Shown: positions 33,329 through 46,280 of the stretch, one piece after another | Layout of the letters: each line of letters begins with the position of its first letter | Numbering within the stretch: the stretch's first letter is position 1 | Assembly: GCA_002749535.1 (NCBI GenBank) | Contig: MZZL01000060.1 | Location: 198,228 to 262,227, forward strand | Length of the DNA: 64,000 nucleotides | Source of the DNA: Apophysomyces variabilis | Taxonomy: Eukaryota; Mucoromycota; Mucoromycetes; Mucorales; Mucoraceae | Direction of reading: 5' to 3' | Made by a program: the position numbers and the translations under genes | The notes under the pieces: model-generated | The model's database searches: none | The model's input: the letters and a program-made list of their open reading frames with translations, nothing else | Told to the model about the DNA's origin: nothing

Positions 33329-36253
33329 TAGCTCAAGCCATTGTTGAATGGTCGGATTTAAACGCCCGTCATCTGGAAAAAGAGAATACACGATGGCGGT
33401 ACCCGAACCGAGGTGAAAAAAACTACTAGCATGAAGTGTAACTGTCCGAATAAGCTAAATACAGTACGCTTTGGACAGGACATACACTATCTTGTGTAAA
33501 ACAGTAACAAATAGACACTCTCTTTGTAATTAAGCTTAAATGTATGTTGCATTAGCAACGTTTTGGTAAATAGCATGTATGTGTCATACTGATAACCCTT
33601 TTTTCCTTTCCTCTGGATGTTCCCGGCCTAAAAGAAATAAGTTATATCGACATAATAGAGGACACTGCAACGGATACGTAGACGCAGATACTCACCTGAA
33701 TCCAAGGTGTGCAACACACACACAAAGCTTTTTTTCACTAAGCAAAGTATGAGACATAGTTTGAGTTTTGTGTGTCTATGTATTGTTTGTGTTTGATATC
33801 AAATGCATGCCAAGCAGTAGAACAGCACTTAATCTTAAATAGGAACAATCAAAAATAGACATCCAAGCTTTTCGGTCAGTTTTATCTCTTTTTCTTTTGG
33901 CGCCGAAAGAGAAATACCTTTCCAATTTTTCCCACCAGCTAAATTATTCATGTAAAAATACGTGCTTCATCATCCAAACTATGGAAAACACTTTATTCGT
34001 AATGAGAAAGTGACATAAAAACCCTCCGAAACTGGAACAAAACCCTGAATGACGAGAAAAGAAAAGGACATTTATTTGCATATTACCCTTTTTTGGCGAA
34101 ATGTAAGATCTCTTTATCATACATAACCATATTCCCTGCATCATCTTATATACCCAATATTGGTATTGTTAGTATTTTACAATGGACCAAAACACGACAG
34201 GCAGGGAAAAAAAGGGCTACGGGTTACTTAGCATGTTACATGGTTATTTTAGCTCTATAAGTTGACATAAATGTTGTAAGCTACCAAGTATTTTTTTTTG
34301 GTTTCTTTTTGATTTGGTTAGGATCGCTCTTAGAATATCGATGACAAAGGCTAAAAGCAAAGAAGTTTATCCGAACGATGTCCAGTCGACTTTAGAGGGA
34401 GGGGAAGGATCGCGTTTCGACCAGCAGTACTGACACTCTTGTTGTTCTGTCAGAATCGTCATCGATTCCCATAAAGGGCTTCCACAGCCACCTTTTTTTC
34501 GCTTATTCTCTATCATTTTGCAGCGGATTCTGTGTTAAAACAAAAGCATCCACTATGTTAACCATGTTGCTTCTGTATAAAGAGTTGAAGGACGAACAAA
34601 GCATGCCAAGATTCATTTAAAACAGATCTCTCTCCTCAAATAAAAACATCTACATAGAGCATGAAGCAGTTGTAAGCAAAGCTTAAAAGAGCTAACTCCG
34701 CTAACTTGTGATGGCGATGTGCATATGACCATTTTTTTTTGCCGCATGCCCAACACCATTGTATAACCTGAACAAGCTTTCTTTTTTTAAAAAAAAATCA
34801 CGAGACAAGGATGGTGTTCCGGGGAAAACGACGGTTTGAAGCAAATACGTGTAATGTTTTAATTTTTCTATACAAACTGAGTATACTCAAAATATGGTCC
34901 TATAATCTACCGGAAAAATGAAAGGTCTTTGGACGATGTTCTACAACTCCGTAACCCAACCTGTATAGATAGATAGGTTTGGCCTGAATACACAAGTGAA
35001 AGCAAAAGTCTTTATGTTTCTCAAACTCTCAACAAGATTAAGACTGCAGATTACATTGGATAATAGGAATGAAGAAAAGAAAAGGTTAAACTGGTTAGTA
35101 TTGATATCAAAAACGTACCATTGACATAGAGAAAGATCACCTTCTTGGAGTTAGAGGAAAACCTCGTTTTTGGATGTGTAAGGGAAGCTATCCGAAGCTC
35201 AGTTTCAGTTTATTGTAGATCATGTTGAAATGAATCGCACCGCTCTCCTGACCAACATAGAGAAGAGCTTATGTGAAGCTGCAGGGAGAGATGTATCTGT
35301 GGCAAAGCTTTATCAAAGAAAACAAAGAAAAAAAGAGAGAGACAGTGAATGGCCAGATTGATACATCAACGGTATGTTTCCTATTGTATTAAAGGTAATG
35401 CATGTGGTGGATAAAAACGATGTGAAAAGTCCATTCCGTCGATAATTTTTGTAAGATCCGTACAATTGATACTGACATCTTACGCTTCTATCTTTTGATA
35501 TTCTGTGTCCGCTGACGTTTCAGCAAAAGATGAATAGAATAGGAAGATAGTAGTCTAATTGATCCATACAATCACTATAGCTGGTATGTTCACTGAGAGT
35601 TCAGATATGGTTTTATCCACTGAATATATTGATGTAATCACTTCGGATACGACAGCAAAGATATAAGTTAGAGGAGGATATTGTATTAGAAAGGGGCTTG
35701 AACTTTGGCATTATTTAATTCTTCGTAAGTGACCAATAGATAAAATTCACCGCATTATGGAGAGATACCTCATTCCCACTAGCAGCTGGGCAGGGAGATA
35801 AATATTGCCTAACGGAAAAGTAACAGCAACGAATCGGTTGAGTCTATTCACAATGATATTTATCCCCGTTACAGCAGCAAGAAAGTTTGCCATATAAAGC
35901 AAGGGTTTAAGAGTATCTGTTACAAACTTTGTCACATAATGCAGCGTGCAATGTTGACTTGACTTCTGTAGCACTTGTCTAGATCGATGCTTGAGCTGAA
36001 GCTAAGAAAATTCACCAATTCTCAGAAAAGATGTTGAATATGTAAGATTATTCCCGCAGTTAATGTGAAGATATCATCATCTCGTCATCCATGTTCATAG
36101 AAAGACATGTTTGGATTCAGCAAAATAAAAAGCCGATAAGTTTCAAAGTCACAGCTCGGACGCTTGCTTTCGTGACTCCCTTATAATCGAAAACGGCCAA
36201 TTCCTTTTTTGTCTGTAAACACAAGAGGGGGAACCCTACAAATCAGCATTAAC
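33329..36253. other. Large gene-free stretch (about 2.9 kb)
   Basis: No coding frame of interest on either strand, with many T- and A-tracts and AT-rich sequence. I could not recognise a snRNA, RNase P, SRP or tRNA gene. It may hold long 5' UTRs, a non-coding RNA or decayed DNA. Confidence 0.5.
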
Positions 36254-36682
36254 ATGGTTGTACGCATTCGTCTCGCTCGTCATGGTCGTCGAAACCTTCC
36301 TTACTACCGCATTGTGGTGGCTAATGCACGTACTGGACGTAATTCAAAGCCGATCGAAAACATTGGTTCCTACAATCCCATTCCAGACGATGCTGGCAAC
36401 AAACTAGTCAACCTTAACTTTGAACGTGCAAAATACTGGCTCACCGTAGGAGCACAGCCCACCGAAATCGTAGAAAAGCTTCTTGTAAAGGTGAGGTCTA
36501 TGTCATGTTTGTTGTGGAAAAGCAAGAATGTCCACCTTTTTTTCTCTTGTCCTGCGGGGCATGCTAAGAGACTAGTTTATTCGACTTTTACTGAAATATT
36601 TTTGCAATAGGCCAACCTTATCCCCGAAGCACCAAAACCATGGATGAAAGAAGCCGCGAAAAAGTTCTCCTCATCAGCATAA
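36254..36682 (+). CDS. MRPS16: Mitochondrial small-subunit ribosomal protein bS16m
   Basis: Two exons, 36254-36490 and 36611-36682, give 102 aa. The start VVRIRLARHGRRNLPYYRIV is the classic bS16 N terminus. It continues with NSKPIENIGSYNP and AKYWLTVGAQPTE, the bacterial S16 core. The ATG at 36254 is used because bS16 starts at this point and has no cleavable presequence; an upstream in-frame ATG at 36209 would add 15 residues. The first intron (120 nt) splits the protein after VEKLLVK. The C-terminal tail (PWMKEAAKKFSSSA) is short, as in fungal mitochondrial members. Confidence 0.92.
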
Positions 36683-37246
36683 TAAAAAGCAATGCCCTAA
36701 ACTACTTTACTTACAGACGGCGCACACCGATATGAATGGATTAGATGACACATGAACATGATACGACTATATAGAACTACTACCAGCTGCTGTTTCTTCA
36801 GTGTACCGGACGTTCCTTGACTGGGTACAATGATGAGAAAAGGAAGAGAGTTGCCTTTGTCAGACAGAAGTGTCTTTTTGGTTAGAATTCCGGAAATAAA
36901 AGAAAAACTGATAGCAGGAATTGTATGCTCACGTTCATAGTCTGATGGACTCATGCCACTTCTACCACAGATAGAAAAAAGAAGAGCTGCTTTCATACGT
37001 TTATAACATAGTTTGTTCATCCTATAATTCATAACAACGATCCTCAGCACACGTTATTAGTATTTGTTTTGAATACACTTAGATGATGATTAGATATATT
37101 AACATGCAGCAGCTTCCCTATTGCCGTTTCCAGCACCAGCTAAGTGAGATCCAGTCGACGAAACAAGGACATATGCTGGCTTGATTCAACCTTGTCAATT
37201 GAGCGTGCCGCCGATTTAAAGACCGCCACTGAAAAAGTCATGCCTT
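36683..37246. other. Gene-free spacer
   Basis: 3' region of bS16m and upstream region of the next gene. Nothing coding recognised. Confidence 0.5.
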
Positions 37247-38326
37247 ATGTGTGAGAAAGATGGACTGATTGAAGGCTTACCGTTTTCTTCCATAATGGCC
37301 GCAGAATCCAAGGACAATGACAACACCCAAAATAAGCCTATGAAACCTGAAGACGATCAGGAATCTTCGCCACTCCCACCACCTCACCCTGTTACGCCTC
37401 CTCCTCAAAATCCACATAACCAGGATTCGTCAGAGCTATTGTCCCCTTGGTGGTCAGCAGAGCCACCGCCCGATCGCCCGCCAGAAAAAAAAGATAGCCA
37501 AGTGCTGTTGAATATTTCCCGTTCGGCTGATGTCGATAATGTTGTCAATGGAGAAAAAACGGGGGAGAAAACTACCTTGTGGAAGGAAAAGTGTTTTGTC
37601 CTCACCACTCGTAAACCGAATTCAAAACTAAAGGGTGATGCGATAAAGGATCACTTCCAATCCGAATGTCGTATGATTTGTTTCTTACGAGAATCGGAAA
37701 AGTTACGGGAAGCAAGGAAAGAAAAGCTGAACTTGACCAATTCTTGGAATCCCTTTTACGGTACTTGGTTGGTGGTGGCGACTACACGAGCACGATGTCT
37801 GGAACATATGGGAGGTAAAAATCCAAAAAAAAGTCTTCTTGCTATATTTCTTTTACCAAGGACAGTGGCATTGATGTAAATTGGTTGATTTTATCTTAGA
37901 AACCATCATCACAAAGAAGAATAGGCAAGCATGACGGATACAACTGAATGAATTACTGATTCATATCGTGTAACCAATTTATTGACTATGTAGTCCGGAT
38001 TATTATACCATCGAGTTAGGCGAAAGAATAGGTCGATCAGGAGAAGATGGTATTTCGGTTTTTCTGGGGTTGTTTCAGCGCAGATTCTCATGCCTTTTGA
38101 ATTAGCGAAAGAACTGGCTAGAAAGACTTTTGCACCCGTTCAAGAGCTTTCAAACCGCTATATCCTTTCATGGAAAGACGGAACGCAAATGGCTTTCTTC
38201 AACAGATTTTGGGAAAGTGCAAAACGAGGAGACGCTTTCCACCTTGTGGTGAATAGTACGAAACGCTTTTTAGATAACGCAGTCGGTCATGACAAGAAGT
38301 CCGATAATAACGACAAGAAAAAATGA
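37247..38326 (+). CDS. Proline-rich N-terminal, unknown protein
   Basis: Model: exons 37247-37814 and 38079-38326, giving 271 aa in frame. An alternative start at 37295 (MAAESKD) begins after a weak N terminus. Residues 20-100 are disordered and Pro/Glu-rich. A second part contains WKEKCFVLTTRKP, CRMICFLRESEKLREARKEK and NSWNPFYGTWLVVATTRA. The second exon codes for MPFELAKELARKTFAP and FFNRFWESAKRGDAFHLVVN and ends Lys-rich. No domain is recognised. The intron of 264 nt is unusually long for this window and contains other open frames, so a middle exon may be missing from the model. Confidence 0.5.
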
Positions 38327-38909
38327 GTTGATGTACAACCTATCCACTCCATTCCAACCTTCACTTCTCATGACGGGTCCGTGCATCTGCTCGATACTTA
38401 AAAAGATAACTGTAATATACTTTGGACAAACCATCATTAGTCCCATTTTTGGATTAATACGATAGACTTGCATGAACAAGCTAATGATTGCGCCAATACT
38501 AAACGCCTTGAGAAATGGTTTAGTTATGTTACTTTCTTAGTCTCCTTCGAATAATAAAAGGCCCACCATGCTCACTCAAGGAAAGATGACGATTTGCCAA
38601 ATGTATAGGTGAAAAGAGTTCATGCTAAGACAGTTTGAGATAGTGGAATTTGCCTAGTTATCGCTTTGATGGACTATTTATGTCACAATGAGTAAGCGCC
38701 AGATTTGAGATTTTTCCCCTGAGTCACTGTAAAGGTTTTAAACTTTCTTTATATGAGCTATCATCCTGATAACATTAAAGTTCATTTGTTGTGACACTAC
38801 AATTACAAAAGATACTATACATATACAATACGTTGGAAAAGAGAAAAGAGAGAGAGAGGAGAGAGAGGGAAGAAGGAAATATAACTGTAAAAAGAACCCT
38901 ACATTTTGT

Positions 38910-41308
38910 TTAACTAGAACCAGCGCTGGTCGTTTCAGCGTAACCTTTCTGTTGGTCGATGAAAACGACAGCAGACTTCTCGTAGTCGTCCTCAGCCCAG
39001 CTTTGGGCAGCTACCTTGATGACAGATGGAGCGCTAGGCTCTTCAGGGAGGATTAGGTTGAGCAGAATAGACATGATGCCGGCCATGATATATCCTGTGC
39101 TGACAACCATTTCAATAGCATTGTAGAAACCTTGAACAACAGGGATTTCCGAGGATGGAAGAACATAGGAAAACCAATCTGGTACCAAGGAAACACCTAA
39201 CGCGAGTGACAGCGAGGCGGCGACCACAATGCGATCCCGCCTTGTCCATTCCAAATAGCTTAGAATGCGGACACCGGAGGTCGCAACGGAAGAGAAGAGG
39301 AAGACGGTCATACCACCGATCAATGGGCTCGGGATAGCAAGGAAAGCAGCCGAAATCTTGCCAAAGATGCCGCAGATGATCAGAATACCGGCGCAGACAA
39401 GACCAGCTACACGACTTGCGCATCGGGTGACAGCAATGATACCGTTGTTTTGACTGAAAGTGACGACACCCATGCTCGTTGCTAAGGCACTGAAAATACC
39501 AGAGAGGCCGTCAGCCAGTAAACTTCCTTGACATCGTTGTTCAAATTCTTTTCCTTGAATGGGTAATCCTGAGAGATCGCAGGCTGCTGTTAGATCTCCC
39601 AAGCATTCAATACCCATATCGAGTTGAACAAACAAGAAGGGAATGATAGCAGGTCCATAGACACTCAATTTAAACGTATGGACCCACAGAAAAGTGCCTA
39701 CCGGAGCTGCTTGAATCCCAGAGGCATCAAACATGCCTAAGGAAGCAGCAACAATGCAGCCTACGCACAGACCTAAAATGACCGAGACATTTTTTAAGAA
39801 GACGGAGCCAATGATTTCAATGACAATGATCATGAAGAACACGCAGGCACCCAAGGCAAAATTAACTGGATTTCCCCAGGCTTGTGCATGTGGGGCTGTA
39901 GAGCTGGGACAAAGTTGAAACTCTCCTGAGGTGGGATGACTCATACAAGGACCAGCTCCTCCCATCCAATTCTATTTCCATTTGCCAAAATAAAAATAAA
40001 GCTTCTGTAAAGATGGCCTCCCTGAATATATTTCATAGGATGTTTCTTACCTTCATACCCGAGGCGATCAATGAGGTACCAATGACAATTAACACCACAC
40101 CAGTAACAAGCTTAGGAAAGAGCTTTCGAATAATTCGTGGTGGTAGGAAACTGATAATGATCGTCAAGACAGCACAAACCATCTTTGATAAAAGCAGTAA
40201 CAAGGTACAATCAATAAGGTGGACTGAGGCTAAACAGCATGCTTCCTCTCCTTACCTGAGTGCCAAGAATAGATCCAAACGCATCTGGACACGGAAGATA
40301 CGTGGTGGAACCATCGGCAGAAATACGAGATGGGCACGTGCCATCTAAATGTTTGACGATATATACTGTGAGCCTCCTTACAGTACCATTCAGAAGTCCT
40401 CTCTTGGTGACTTACCTTTGTACATATTCTCGACAACAGCTTGTGCAGCAGGAAGTGTCGCGAAGGAAACGCCAGCAATTTGCAAAAGACTAGATTGTGA
40501 ATTGTCTATTGAGCACTGACAGTCGTACAAAGATCTTTATCGTCCACTTACCCTGTGCCAATAAAAAATCTCGTTTTGGGGATCTTGATTCGTACAATTT
40601 GTAAAATGCTATACATCTATGGTAAGTGCCCCAGAACCCTACAATAAACCAAATAGCTCCATCAATAGCTACCTCATGAGACCAGATACCTAAGAAGAAT
40701 ATAAAAACGATAAATACGAGATCGCAGAAAGATGGAAAAAAAGTGATTTCGATCAGTGGTTGATAGATACGTACAATTAAAGAAGAAGATATCATGTATT
40801 GTCGAATATCACCGGGTAGGTTCAATGCATTATTTCCAGCACCAGAAATCATGATGGTGGGCGTAATAATTCCACCAATGACGGCCAAGAAATCTAGAGA
40901 TAGAAAGGAAGAGTCAGGATGTATAACGTGCGCTCTTTCTTGGTTCCATACGCTGGATGCCCATAAGGATGGCTACGAGTACAGGGATCTTTTCATTGGG
41001 TCCATAAAACGTGGAGATCTGATTCGCTTTTGATTTTATAAACGGAATGCGTGGCATACTACAAATATCTCATCCATCAGTTAAGAAGGTTACGGAAGTA
41101 AAGTCATGTTTTTCTTATTTTTCTTTTTTCTTTTTTACCATAAGGCGGCATAGTCATAGTTTCCAATCCATGTATCCATGGACATGATTTGCTTGAAGTG
41201 AGTCACCATGGATTCTGTCTTGGTGGACTGCATTTGGCCATCTTCTGTTGTTGCTTCTATGCGAATATCTATGCCGGTGTCGTTGATCATGGTTTTTTGC
41301 GCTTCCAT
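38910..41308 (-). CDS. Purine permease of the NAT/NCS2 family (UapA-like)
   Basis: Eight exons: 41139-41308, 40952-41058, 40775-40893, 40552-40616, 40416-40489, 40256-40344, 40051-40182 and 38910-39971, summing to 605 aa. It is a proton-coupled uric acid/xanthine importer of the plasma membrane, of 14 helices by family. The first exon ends YDYAAL; the next has CMPRIPFI. The QH motif of helix 1 is formed across an intron (GIQ-H-FLAVIGGI). The NAT signature QNNGIIAVTR lies in helix 10, matching [QEP]NxGxxxxT[RKG]. FFIGTGLLQ and LFPKLVTGVV also fit. The C-terminal tail is hydrophilic. The Arg after T in the signature is the UapA-type pattern for uric acid and xanthine. Start at 41308 is the first ATG of the open frame. 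Confidence 0.92.
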
Positions 41309-42246
41309 GCAGAAAGTTTCCACGTTATTCCTGCTGGGCTGGCTACAAGGGAGCAATCAGGGAGCCGTCTGTCTCGGGCTATATATATCCGAGTATTTTT
41401 CGTTATCATCTGCCCTCTCAAATTTTTATCAGCGAGATAAGATAGTCAACTCCGATCTTTTCTAGCACGTACGAATTATACCTCATCCACAATCTATAAA
41501 ACTTTCACCATAACACGTCTGATAGGAAAAAAAAAAGGCACACAAAGTTTATAGGACTGTTCCGTTTGCTGTCCTTTGACAAAATGCAACGTTCTGTCAC
41601 GCTGCCGATATTCCCACAGTTGGGATATGACCTTCGCGCAGATTCAAATGGAAAACGAGATTCAAAGTTACCAGGGTTACTGTTACCTTGCATACAGCAA
41701 AATGGAGGAAAGAACCGTTTCTCTGCTTTTCATTCTATGAAGGTTACACCAACAAAGCTTTACTAGCTCGTTGGTTCTCCTCACAAGGATTTCCTAACCT
41801 GTAGCCCACAATTAACAGTTGCTCCAACCATACGCCCAAGGGAGAGGAAAGGTTCATGCTTTGCCCTTCTTTATCCGCAGTCATTGGTCATCCTTTCATG
41901 GATTTGGTGCCTATTAGGGCTTGATTGACTGGTTTTGTTTGCGCCTCAATAAAAAAAAATACAAATATTCCATCGTATAGGAAGAAAATGATGAACTCAA
42001 TCTCCTTCTCTTTTGACAGCTATTTCACGTGGAATACTCTCTATGTGGGCGGAGGCGTATCAACCCACCCTTTCCTTGCTAGCCTGCCATGCAAGATGCA
42101 AGTGACCGCCCTGACTACGCATTTACAATAGAAAGGGGTGGGCTTTGCCCTAAAGTTTGTTTCCTGTTTTTTTCTCTTTACATTTTCTTTTTCGCCTTTT
42201 TTTTTTCCTTTTCTTTTTTATGCTTTGTGATAAATAGTCCTTCAGG
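41309..42246. other. Spacer between divergent purine permease and Kelch genes
   Basis: About 940 bp with both promoters. Small frames at 41566-41766 and 41925-42131 look like chance. Confidence 0.5.
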
Positions 42247-43970
42247 ATGCTACTTGCCGTCTTTTTTGTCTATGGACTTTATTGCATTCCACTGATATCC
42301 GCTGCAGCATTCGGTGGGAAAGCAGTATACGTTCCCGACTCCAACGCCATTTGGCTGTTCTCGGCATCCAGAAGTTCGCAAACAGGAAATACATTGGTTT
42401 CCTTCGACCTTGGCAAAAGTTTCAATACGCTATCCCCTCCGGCGTACGATTACATTTTCAAAACAGACAGCTACAGTTTTTATTAACCTACAGGTTTTTA
42501 ATAGGGTAGACCGTGGTCCAAGTGTTCGCACGGATGCTTGTCCGATTCTTCATTTTGCTACTGCTTTTCCGGATCCATCCGGATCAAAATTCAATGTCTT
42601 TGGTTCCGTGAGCTTTCCCAACGGCAGTTATGAAGCACAGATGGCGATGTGCCAATACGATACTAAAACGTCTGGGTGGCGCCGAATCTGGACACCCAAT
42701 GCACCGCTGGCGAGACGCAATGCTGCTGCAGATGTGACAAGCACTGGGGAAATCATGTTTTGGGGTTAAGTCTGGTGCATTTACTTGAAAATTATTCTTC
42801 TTCTTCTTTTTTTTTCCGGTGCAAAGCAAAGCTGACAAAGAGATGAATTTTTTTTCTTTCTTTTAGGTGGTAATTCAGATACACTTACAGGGAGCAATGA
42901 GTTCGCATGGCAAAACACCGTCGTTGCTTGGGATCCATTAAATACATGGATTGGCCCCTCCGCTAACTATAGTGGACCCTTACGATCCAATGCAACTATT
43001 ACTCAAATAAGGTTTGCCTAGCCGTCCGTAGAGAGCATTATAAGGAAACCTTACTAATGATTTATTTAGAGATACCAATGGCCAATTGGTCATCATAGGC
43101 GGGGCAGCTGTACCAGATCCATCTGTCGATGACGAAGTCACCAACGTCCCATTAGCGAATATGTCTGATATTATATTATACGATCCACGTACAGGTAAAA
43201 AGAAAAGGGAAAAAGCATGAAGAGATGCTAAACGGTTCATGTGCTCTAATTTTCCAGGGAGATGGGCAAACGTTGTGGCCACAGGAAATATACCTACCAA
43301 ACGGAAGCACCACACAACGATACTCCATCCGGATGGACATACCTTGATTGTTTTTGGCGGTGAGGGATGGAATGATACCTCATTGTATCTCCTAAACGAT
43401 GTGGCCCTGTTGGATACCCGAAATTGGGTCTGGTCGACACCCGCGATCGCTGGCACTGCACTCTACCGTTCGAACCATACGAGTATCTTGATCGATCAGA
43501 AGATGTGGGTGCTTGCAGGCACGAACGCGACGGCCAAAGCGGTGGATATCCAAATCCTCGATCTCGGCACATGGAGCTGGACGTTCAACGCCCAGGGCAA
43601 CCGTCCTCCACTGTATGCTGTGGGTGGTCCGGGTGGTCTTGCAGGGATCGTGATTGGTTCGGTGGTGTTTCTCGCAGCCCTCATCGCAGGTATTGTCCTA
43701 TGGTACAGACGACGAAAGAGAGATAGCGATAGCGCCGAGACGTTTGAAAACCAATCTTTTCATTCGCGATGGCTTAAAAGTTCGCCGCAAACATTGCCAT
43801 CCGAATCAACGGCTTCTTCTTCCTGGCCTATGCCACGGACAAGCTATGGATTTTCAAGCGTTACATCACCACAGCCCTCGCCTATTTCTCCCTACATGTC
43901 CACACCCTCACAGCATCATTACGTTTTTAACGAGGGTGCCCCGCATTATGATTATAGCACGTCATGGTAA
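42247..43970 (+). CDS. Single-pass membrane protein with Kelch-type beta-propeller
   Basis: Five exons, 42247-42443, 42505-42764, 42867-43011, 43070-43194 and 43258-43970, give 479 aa. The first 20 residues (MLLAVFFVYGLYCIPLISAA) form a signal peptide. Propeller blades show FGG-type turns: IMFWGGNSDTL, QLVIIGGAAVP and LIVFGGEGWND. Between them are W-containing strands such as YDTKTSGWRRIWTP. A single helix, GGLAGIVIGSVVFLAALIAG, precedes RRRKR and a Ser/Pro-rich cytoplasmic tail. The fold predicts an extracellular domain exposed to the wall and a basic inner tail. Ligand and role are unknown; similar fungal proteins sit at cell-polarity or wall sites. Confidence 0.85.
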
Positions 43971-44774
43971 TGAAAATAGAGACAAGAACACAGACACGAG
44001 AGATTAACAGGCAAAAAAAAATTAGGGAGCATACGCCAAGCACCATGGTGTATCCCACCGATCTGCCGTCGTCCCAGAAACCGAATCTTGTGGAAACAAA
44101 TTATCCATGATGTACTTTTAACAACCTCCCTCTTCACTTTACAAGCATAGTAATATTAAATCGAAAGAGAAGAGTAGATACGTTCATTGGATGTATAGTC
44201 TATGCCCTTGGAAGTGTTTTCTGTGTTCTTGCGACAGATGTCATGCACAGGAAATTCAGAAAAACAAGGGCCATAGAAGATGCAACCGTTTCAAAAGGCT
44301 TATTTTCTATTATTTACCACACATGGTGAAGGCAAGTTCTAGGTTGAAGAGTAGGCACTATATTTTTACTTTGCAAAGAAGAAAACACTAGCCAAATCGT
44401 GATATCGTTTTGTTACCGAAACCCTGAAAAATACACATCTTTTTATTCGACATGTTTCCTTCACAGTTCAGAACATGCTTTGTAAATCACAACAGGCTTT
44501 CCTTTTTAGTTGTCCAATAGAGTACTTTGTCAAATCTATTGAAAAAGGCATTCCTTAAGTGTAATATCATTGTGGCAGTCAAGTATTTTCATTTGGAATG
44601 ACTCATGATTATTTTTAACTACTTGTGGTACTCCTCACATGTGTCACAGCGAGGTAAAATTATTTACTAGGAGGATACTATTGTTGGCGTACTTTTTGTT
44701 TTCTTTTCTTTAAGTCCAGAGAGAGAAGATAGATGGGGTTTGCTGTAGACTAAGTCTACTGAACGAGAGATCCC
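43971..44774. other. Gene-free spacer
   Basis: About 800 bp between convergent genes (Kelch plus, methyltransferase minus). Nothing coding recognised. Confidence 0.5.
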
Positions 44775-46280
44775 TCATTGCTGTTCGGCCTCGGTTGGTT
44801 TCCTTGTCAGGGTTACTTTAATATGGACACGTCCATGAGAATGCACCATATCTTCGAGATGGTTCATGACGAACGAGTTGTGCGCCTTTTCGTCGACCTC
44901 CAGCAATGGGCCGAGCATAGGCATCATGCTGCTGCAGGATTTCGCCCAGATCCATCGCCATGTTTTAGACACACTATCCTCATTGGCTAATTTAATGTAC
45001 AATAGGGTATTTCGGTTAGCTCTTCCCTTAGTGGGATGGATCTTTCGTTCCTCACCTAGATCCACAGCACGACCATCTTTCTGTATCACTTCCAAACCAG
45101 CGTCTCCTACCATCGATGCGAGTTTGGTACCGATGAAAGGTTCTTGTCCACGTTGTTCCATCACCGTTTCCACTAGAGGCGCGGTCGTTGTTCAATAAAA
45201 GATGCATTTTTCACGAAAGTTCCCCTTTTTGTTACCTGCGCGAAGCACCCGTCGACATTCTTCACTTCCACTTTCCTAGAGTCAACCAAAAAAAATATTA
45301 GTTTCATTCCGTGGCCCTCTCTCTCTGCGTGTGTGTGTGTGCCTATCTGTCGCAAGCAATATCGTCCTTTTTTCTTTTTCTGCTCTAGATCTATACATAC
45401 ACGTGGTTCGAATTCGTTGAAGTGAACGCAGCCACCTGGTTTCACTAATCGTGCAGCTTCCTTAATAACAAATGGCCATTCCTCTTTACGTACGGCTGCC
45501 ACCAGGACACGGAGATGGACAAAGTGAAACGACTCGTCTTCGAATGGCAGACCCTCAAGGACATTGGCAATTTGGAAGTTCACATTAGGAAGCTCTCCGC
45601 CTTTTTCAGGAAACACATTGGCAATGTCGATACCGGTGAATGTCGAGTTGGGATAGGCAGTAGCCATATCCTAAAAAGAAAAGAAAAAGGATAATGGATT
45701 GTGTTGAGGAAACGAGAAGAAAGCAGAAGGTGATCCCACAATCTCTCTCTCTTTCTCTCTCTATGTTGCCTGAGGATAAAAGAAAAAGGTTTGTTACGTT
45801 ACCATGATCCAGGTGCCTGAACCACATCCGATATCCAGCACCTGGGCACCTTCTTCAAAGGGGACATGGTCTTTGGCCTTGGATAAATAGTTGCTAAAAA
45901 GGAAAGATGGATAGAGAAAGAGAGAAGCAAAGAGTAAGCGGGATACGTTGGGGATGGAGGCTTTTTTTCTAGTTCTCTTTTTCCTTACCCTCCAAAGAGT
46001 TCCTTTGTGGCAAAATGAGCCTGATCATTTTCGAAGGTTTTTGTTATTTATCCACTGTGGGTCTGGTATAAACGATATGTTTTTCTTTTAAACCTACACC
46101 TGTCAGTCTCATTTGTTCTTCTTCATCTTTGGGGAGCCAGTAAGAAGAAGTAGCCACATTATGGTATTTCCTTCCGGCTAAAACAGGCCCTTCTGTATCT
46201 TGTACATAGGTTGGGTCGGTTGTTGCTGTCTGAGGTATTTCCGACATGCTTACTGCTCGCTTCGAATAACATGAGCCCAT
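44775..46280 (-). CDS. SAM-dependent methyltransferase with MGSC lipidation-type N terminus
   Basis: Six exons, 46098-46280, 45989-46020, 45803-45893, 45401-45670, 45236-45275 and 44775-45172, give 337 aa. The class I Rossmann fold is marked by LDIGCGSGTWIM (SAM-binding motif I), FTGID for the acidic loop, VNFQIANVLEGLPFED and LVKPGGCVHFNEFEPR. Upstream GRKYHN and HFATKELFGGNY are shared with the paralogue at 56661. The protein starts MGSCYSK: Gly2 plus Ser6 fits N-myristoylation and Cys4 fits palmitoylation, so membrane anchoring is predicted. The intron 1 donor was chosen at GGT|GTAGGT to keep phase. The substrate is unknown. Confidence 0.85.

Noticed and set aside
38840..38876. GA-rich simple repeat after the purine permease
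   Set aside because: A short microsatellite in a 3' region, common in such genomes.
45326..45341. TG dinucleotide run inside a methyltransferase intron
   Set aside because: A simple repeat within an intron with no sign of function.
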